Assembly (NCBI GenBank): GCA_934045905.1
Contig: OW203767.1
Span: 29,820,520 to 29,884,519, forward strand
Direction: 5' to 3'
DNA: 64,000 nt
DNA from: Leuctra nigra
Lineage: Eukaryota > Arthropoda > Insecta > Plecoptera > Leuctridae
The notes below the pieces were generated by a model. That model saw only the letters and a program-made list of their open reading frames with translations, did no database searches and was not told the origin of the DNA. The stretch's first letter is position 1, and every line of letters begins with the position of its first letter. Of this stretch, positions 59,590-64,000 are shown in pieces. A program made the position numbers and the translations under genes.

Positions 59590-60240
59590 CGCCAAATTAT
59601 GTGAAGATTAAATTTAATTATAAAAATTATAGTTTTTTTGCATATTTGAATTTCCTTAACATTTTTAATATTTTCTTGTATAAATTAATTATACGGTATT
59701 ACTTTGACGATGAATATAAAATATTATACGATCATGAAGTAAATACGAGAGCAAAGGAAAAGGGAACACTGAAGGTGCCAGGTTACACAAATAAACATGG
59801 CACAAGGCGGCTTCAATATACAATCCCTACTATTTTTAATATCATTCCCCCAGTTTTGAAACAGTTAGATAAATATGTTATTATTAAAAAGGAAATCAAA
59901 GATTGGTTGATAAATAGAGATCATTAATTGAATATGTTATTATTATTTTATTATGATTCAGATGATTATTATTATTAATGTTATTTTTCCTATACAACTC
60001 AATTACGTTTGGTAAATACTTTGTAATATAATCCTGTATTTCTTATGAATTTGTATTGTTTATTGAATTAATTAATTATGTCTGCAATATTGATGCTGTA
60101 TTTCTTTATGATTTATTATGGTTTATTGAATTATGTATTGCCACAGGCTAGCCAGTCATGGCTATGTGGCCTAGTCTGACTATATGTATTAACCTGTATA
60201 AAATAAATAAAATGTTAAAACAAAAAAAACAAAAAAAAAT
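59590..60240 (+). pseudogene. 5'-truncated LINE: reverse transcriptase C-terminus, 3' region and poly-A
   Basis: The frame 59601-59927 ends with NTRAKEKGTLKVPGYTNKHG, TRRLQYTIPTIFNIIPPVLK and IKKEIKDWL. The HxxNTR, RRLxYxxPxxFN and lysine-rich WL patterns are typical of the very C-terminus of non-LTR reverse transcriptase proteins. A 3' region with AATAAA follows, then an A-rich tail near 60220-60240. Confidence 0.75.
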
Positions 60241-60269
60241 TATACACCATGCCAACGGCTGGTGTATAA
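60238..60269. repeat. Short perfect hairpin
   Basis: ATTATACACCA and TGGTGTATAAT flank a 10-base loop directly after the LINE tail and before the composite element. Confidence 0.7.
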
Positions 60270-61575
60270 TGGACCCATAAAAAACACTCCGTGTAAAAAT
60301 ACCAGCCAAGTCTCTTCAACTAAAAAAAAAATAGAAGAAATCTAAAAATTCAGCACTGAAAAGTAGTGATATCAAAAAAAGGCCAAGTCAAAACATTTAA
60401 AAATTACTTGGCGCATCGTGCATATAAATAGTATAGAAGTAGGTCGGTAATCAAATATACTCATCTATACATAAAATATATCTATAATCCCATAGAAAAA
60501 CGATGCGCCAAGTAATTTTTAAAAGTTTTGACTTGGCTTTTTTTTGATATCACTACTTTTCAGTGCTGAATTTTTAGATTTCTTCTATTTTTTTTTTAGT
60601 TGAAGAGACTTGGCTGGTATTTTTACACGGAGTGTTTTTTATGGGATATCATTCCTTTTTTCAGTTTGTTCTTACAATTTGTAGCATATATTGTGGAACC
60701 AAAGACTATAATTCCTTTAAAAAAATACGCCTTTTTGATTTGGTTGCTAAGAAAGTTGTGCTTGTTACTATGTATATGCCATAAATGATATGCTATAAAG
60801 TATAGCGCAAGTTTCGTTCCAATTGGTCCAGCCGTTCTCGAGTTATGGCATCACTTCCGGTTTTCAAAATGGCGGCTGACTTCACTGCCACCTAAAATTT
60901 GTGTCTTTAAATGCTATGTAACATTATAAGCCTTCTGAATATGAAGTTATTGTTATAAGAGATGATTTAATTCAAATTTGGCATTTTTATGACGTCATTT
61001 CCGGTTTCGGTAAAAGTACATTTCTATTTTGACTGTTGATATTTCATTGAGAAGACCATCCGAATCGTTTGGCGCTAGTTTCGTCCCAATTGGTCTATCA
61101 GTTTTTAAGATATGACGTCACTTCCGGTTTCAAAATGGTGGCACAAAAAATTCGTAAGGACAAGGTATCATCAGACGCCAAAAGTGCATATATGGTAAAA
61201 ATTTCAGATCGATCGGCTCAGCCGTTTAGGCTGTGGCGCTGTCAACAGTGTTTCCTGATATCATCAGAATCATCATCTTCAGAATCAGAAAGTGGTGTAA
61301 TTTTACATATTTCACGGCCCTCTAGCACGAAAATGACATACCCTATTGTTCCCAAATTCGGTATATGGGGTGGGGTGGGCCATAGCTCGAAATTAAGATA
61401 TTTTGCAACAATGTGAGATTTTCCAATTTTAAGATCCAGTAGGCCGAAAATGCCATGTTGTTGCTTACAGTAAAAGTAGTTGGTCTGCTCCTCAGTTTAT
61501 TAGGCATTTACGGTATGTTGAGTGAGTGTGAGTGTACGGTACGACTTGGCTGGGTGGAGCGACCGCTCCACTAGA
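60270..61575 (-). mobile_element. Composite foldback-tailed element, copy 8
   Basis: Foldback 60270-60645 (the shortest arms of the family), body with TGACGTCATTTCCGG near 60990 and TGACGTCACTTCCGG near 61112, then the head ending GCGACCGCTCCACTAGA at 61575 with A on the outer side. Confidence 0.75.
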
Positions 61576-61576
61576 T

Positions 61577-61935
61577 ACCTCGGTTCTCGTTAGATCACCG
61601 AGGTTAAGCAACATTGAGCGCGGTCAGCGGTTGGATGGGTGACCATTCAACTCTGCCTTGCAGGTTGCTGCCGTTGGGCCAGAGAGACTGGTGTGTTTGG
61701 GGGTTAGTGTGACCTATGGTGTGACGACCTCCATCCACCTGTTATCAGTCTCTCGACGGCGCGGGTTGTGGAGGCTCGTGCTGTGAATGGTACACCGTCC
61801 TTCGGATGGGACGTTAAGCCGTTGGCCCCCTTGGCATCTAACCTTGGTCAGGAGTAAGCTATACATGCAGGTACCGGGTTTCACTCTCCTCCCTTCTCTA
61901 TTACATTCTCACATGTGGAGCCTCGGAGAATATAG
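61577..61935 (+). mobile_element. 5S-rRNA-derived SINE
   Basis: The first 75 bp match the middle and 3' part of insect 5S rRNA: TCGGTTCTCGTTAGATCACC, then TTAAGCAAC and GGTTGGATGGGTGACC (internal promoter region). The 5S 5' end is missing. Further on, TTCGGATGGGACGTTAAGCC and GTTGGCCCCCTTGGC form a conserved-core-like block. A composite element abuts its 5' side. Not a functional 5S gene. Confidence 0.75.
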
Positions 61936-62632
61936 AAAATAATAATATGTAGTGGAGTAAAGATGTCTAAAATTAGTGCGTTTATAGTGATACTAACGTG
62001 AAATGTGGTGCCCTTACTCAATCGAGTATGAGAAATCCAAAAATCGATGGAACCAAGCTAGGTCATTAATACTTTCTGAGTAATTAGCATAATTAATAAA
62101 CATATATAAAATAATATATCATTTTATTATATGGTCTTTATGGGTATCCATCGAAAGCTCGTCATGTCTACAATCCATATAAATCATAGAGAGTTCAATT
62201 TTATTTTTAACATAATAATTAACCGTATAATTAATTGCTTCATGAATATCGCCATTCAAAAGAAAGTTTAAAATGACCCTCTCCGAGTTTGATAAAACTT
62301 GGTAGGATTGTTCACAAGCCCAAAGACATACTAATTTTTTGGTTTGTCCACTTATTGTGTACTTTTGGATTGCCAGGCCCTCAAAAAATCAAAATGTTGG
62401 TTTCCATTCCTTCACTTGAACTGTTCTAACTTTTACACCGTTCAACTCAGAAGCTTCGTCTTTTTCAAATGTTGTTAAACTTATTATTGTGGACTAATAA
62501 GTATGGTCATTTAAGGAGACAATGCACCCAAAAAACTAACTTGAGTATGATAATAGCAATCGGTCTTAAATTTTTACACAATATCAATATCATATAGGAA
62601 AGAAAAAAAATCACAAAAACATTGGGGGGAAT
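61936..62632. other. No recognised feature
   Basis: AT-rich sequence between the SINE and the next Helitron-like copy. Nothing coding was recognised. Confidence 0.35.
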
Positions 62633-63533
62633 TATTGAGCGAGCGTAGCGAGCGTCACCACGGTACTCTTATGGCACTTTATCTGTGTGTTTTTTTGTTT
62701 TTTTGTTTGTTTTTTTTTGTCCGCACAGCCCAGGTTAAACCGAAAATTCAATCGATCTGAAACTTTGCACATATGCTAACGTAATCTATGCGGTCCCTGG
62801 GATCGTTTTTGAACGGGCTGTGATTGGTTCAAGTTTAAAAAAAAAATATCTTTCGATTGGTTGCTCTGCTCAATTTGAAATTTAGCAAAGTCATTGCAAC
62901 CAACATTTTACCCAATCATAAAAAGTTTCAGCAAAATTCTCCCATTGGCTTAAATTTGAAACCATTTTTCCTGTGATTTTTTAAATTTAAACTAGAACCG
63001 ATTGACCGACCAACTAAAAACTTTGCATGGTCATTGGTACCAACATTTAAGATATTTTTGCCAATTTCCAGTTTAATCTGTCGTTATTTTCAAAAGTTTT
63101 TGTAATTCTAGGGACATTTTGCGTGTTGGCTGTCCAATTCACGGCGACTTCGAATCTTCAGTTCAAGGCAAGGTAGTTAGAGCAGAAAGTTTCAAACGAA
63201 ATGAAACTAATAATGACCGTTCAACAGATTGATCTGATATTGTGTACACACTAATATCATATCATATGAGTGATCCCAGGTATATTTTTTGAACGAGATC
63301 CTGTGATTTTTGAAAATTAACAAGGAACCGTTCAATCATAAAGGTTTAATCGATCAACTTAAAACTTAGCAAGGTTATTGGGACCAATATTTTTGGTGAT
63401 TTTGGAGATATTTATATAAGTCTGTGACGAAATTTAAGAATTATTGGCTTTTAATGCCATTTTCGATAGACATAATTTCGGTTCGAGGTGTTGCGTGTAT
63501 CCGTGCTCGCTCATCAACGCGTCACACAGAGCG
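62633..63533 (+). mobile_element. Helitron-like non-autonomous element
   Basis: TTGAGCGAGCGTAGCGAGCG head, CGTCACCACGGTACTC, a TGTTTTTTTG tract, CCAGGTTAAACCG, GGTCCCTGGGATCGTTTTTG, and the 3' end CGCTCATCAACGCGTCACAC, AGAGCG and TTTTCCTAG followed by T at 63533. The 3' hairpin plus CTAG^T is the Helitron-type end. Confidence 0.7.
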
Positions 63534-63616
63534 TTTTCCTAGTTTATGGTTAGAAGGGGGGGTTTTGGTAAGAATTGGTACACTCATTAAAATCCTATCT
63601 TCTTCCACAAATTTTA

Positions 63617-64000
63617 ATTGAGCGAGCGTAGCGAGCGTCACCACGGTACTCTTATGGCACTTTCTCTGTGTGTTTTTTTGTTTTTTTGTTGTTTTTTTTT
63701 GTCCGCACAGCCCAGGTTAAACCGCAAATTCAATCGATCTGAAACTTTGCAAATATGCTAACATAATCTATGCGGTCCCTGGGATCGTTTTTGAACGGGC
63801 TCCTGTGATTGGTTCAAGTTTAAAAAAAAATATCTTTCGATTGGTTGCTCTGCTCAATTTGAAATTTAGCAGTCATTGCAACCAACATTTTACCCAATCA
63901 TAAAAAGTTTTAGCAAAATTCTCCCATTGGTTTAAATTTGAAACCATTTTTCCTGTGATTTTTGAAATTTAAACTAGAACCGATTGACCGACCAACTAAA
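63617..64000 (+). mobile_element. Helitron-like element, second direct copy, cut by the window end
   Basis: Nearly identical to 62633-63015 (same head and tracts, small indels), in direct orientation 85 bp after the first copy ends. Confidence 0.75.

Noticed and set aside
61577..61660. Functional 5S rRNA gene
   Set aside because: The 5' third is missing and the 3' part continues into SINE sequence.

Overview
The window looks like insect nuclear DNA: AT-rich, TE-dense, with short exons separated by long introns and GT-AG splice sites, an insect-type odorant receptor gene (7tm_6 family) and insect-type 5S-like and LINE sequences. A large, repeat-rich genome such as that of a hemipteran would fit, but species cannot be read from the sequence. 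Less than 5% of the window is host coding sequence. No prokaryotic features, rRNA operon or CRISPR array are present.

Three host loci can be assembled from exons whose splice phases agree. (1) Minus strand, 17.4 to 2.6 kb: the 3' part of a four-helix membrane protein (exons 17306-17372, 14904-14989, 8425-8605) with two alternative last exons (6772-6935 or 2612-2796). (2) Plus strand, 30.36-34.48 kb: a six-exon odorant receptor of about 405 residues, with a lone receptor-like exon just upstream (29692-29813). (3) Minus strand, 59.4 to 40.9 kb: an alpha-carbonic-anhydrase-related gene (59213-59377, 55671-55740 plus 53604-53777, 40928-41152). It has lost two of three zinc ligands, its central exon is split by a hAT element, and that exon carries a one-base frame problem.

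The most striking feature is that three minisatellite arrays each have a host splice junction inside the repeat unit. An 82-bp array repeats the 3' splice site of the membrane-protein last exon 13 times. A 39-bp array repeats the 5' splice site of the carbonic-anhydrase exon 25 times. A 62-bp array repeats the 3' splice site of the same exon 14 times. A fourth array (61 bp, about 74 copies, 4.5 kb) is made of a Helitron-like 3' terminal hairpin and stops 36 bp before the 3' splice site of a membrane-protein exon. The very long minus-strand reading frames of that array are artefacts of a stop-free unit.

Most of the rest is mobile DNA. A composite non-autonomous family starts A^TCTAG with a hairpin, has a body full of CCGGAAGTGACGTCA motifs, and ends in a long foldback; copies or parts lie near 10, 13-15, 23-26, 36, 42-48, 57-58 and 60-61.5 kb. 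A second Helitron-like family ends in CTAG^T. There are at least three hAT elements with perfect 8-bp target duplications, fragments of three LINE copies, Penelope-like tails with hammerhead ribozyme motifs, a 5S-rRNA-derived SINE, several MITE-like foldbacks and long microsatellites. Insertions are nested and often datable relative to each other, for example a composite element inside a LINE and a Helitron-like element inside a composite element.
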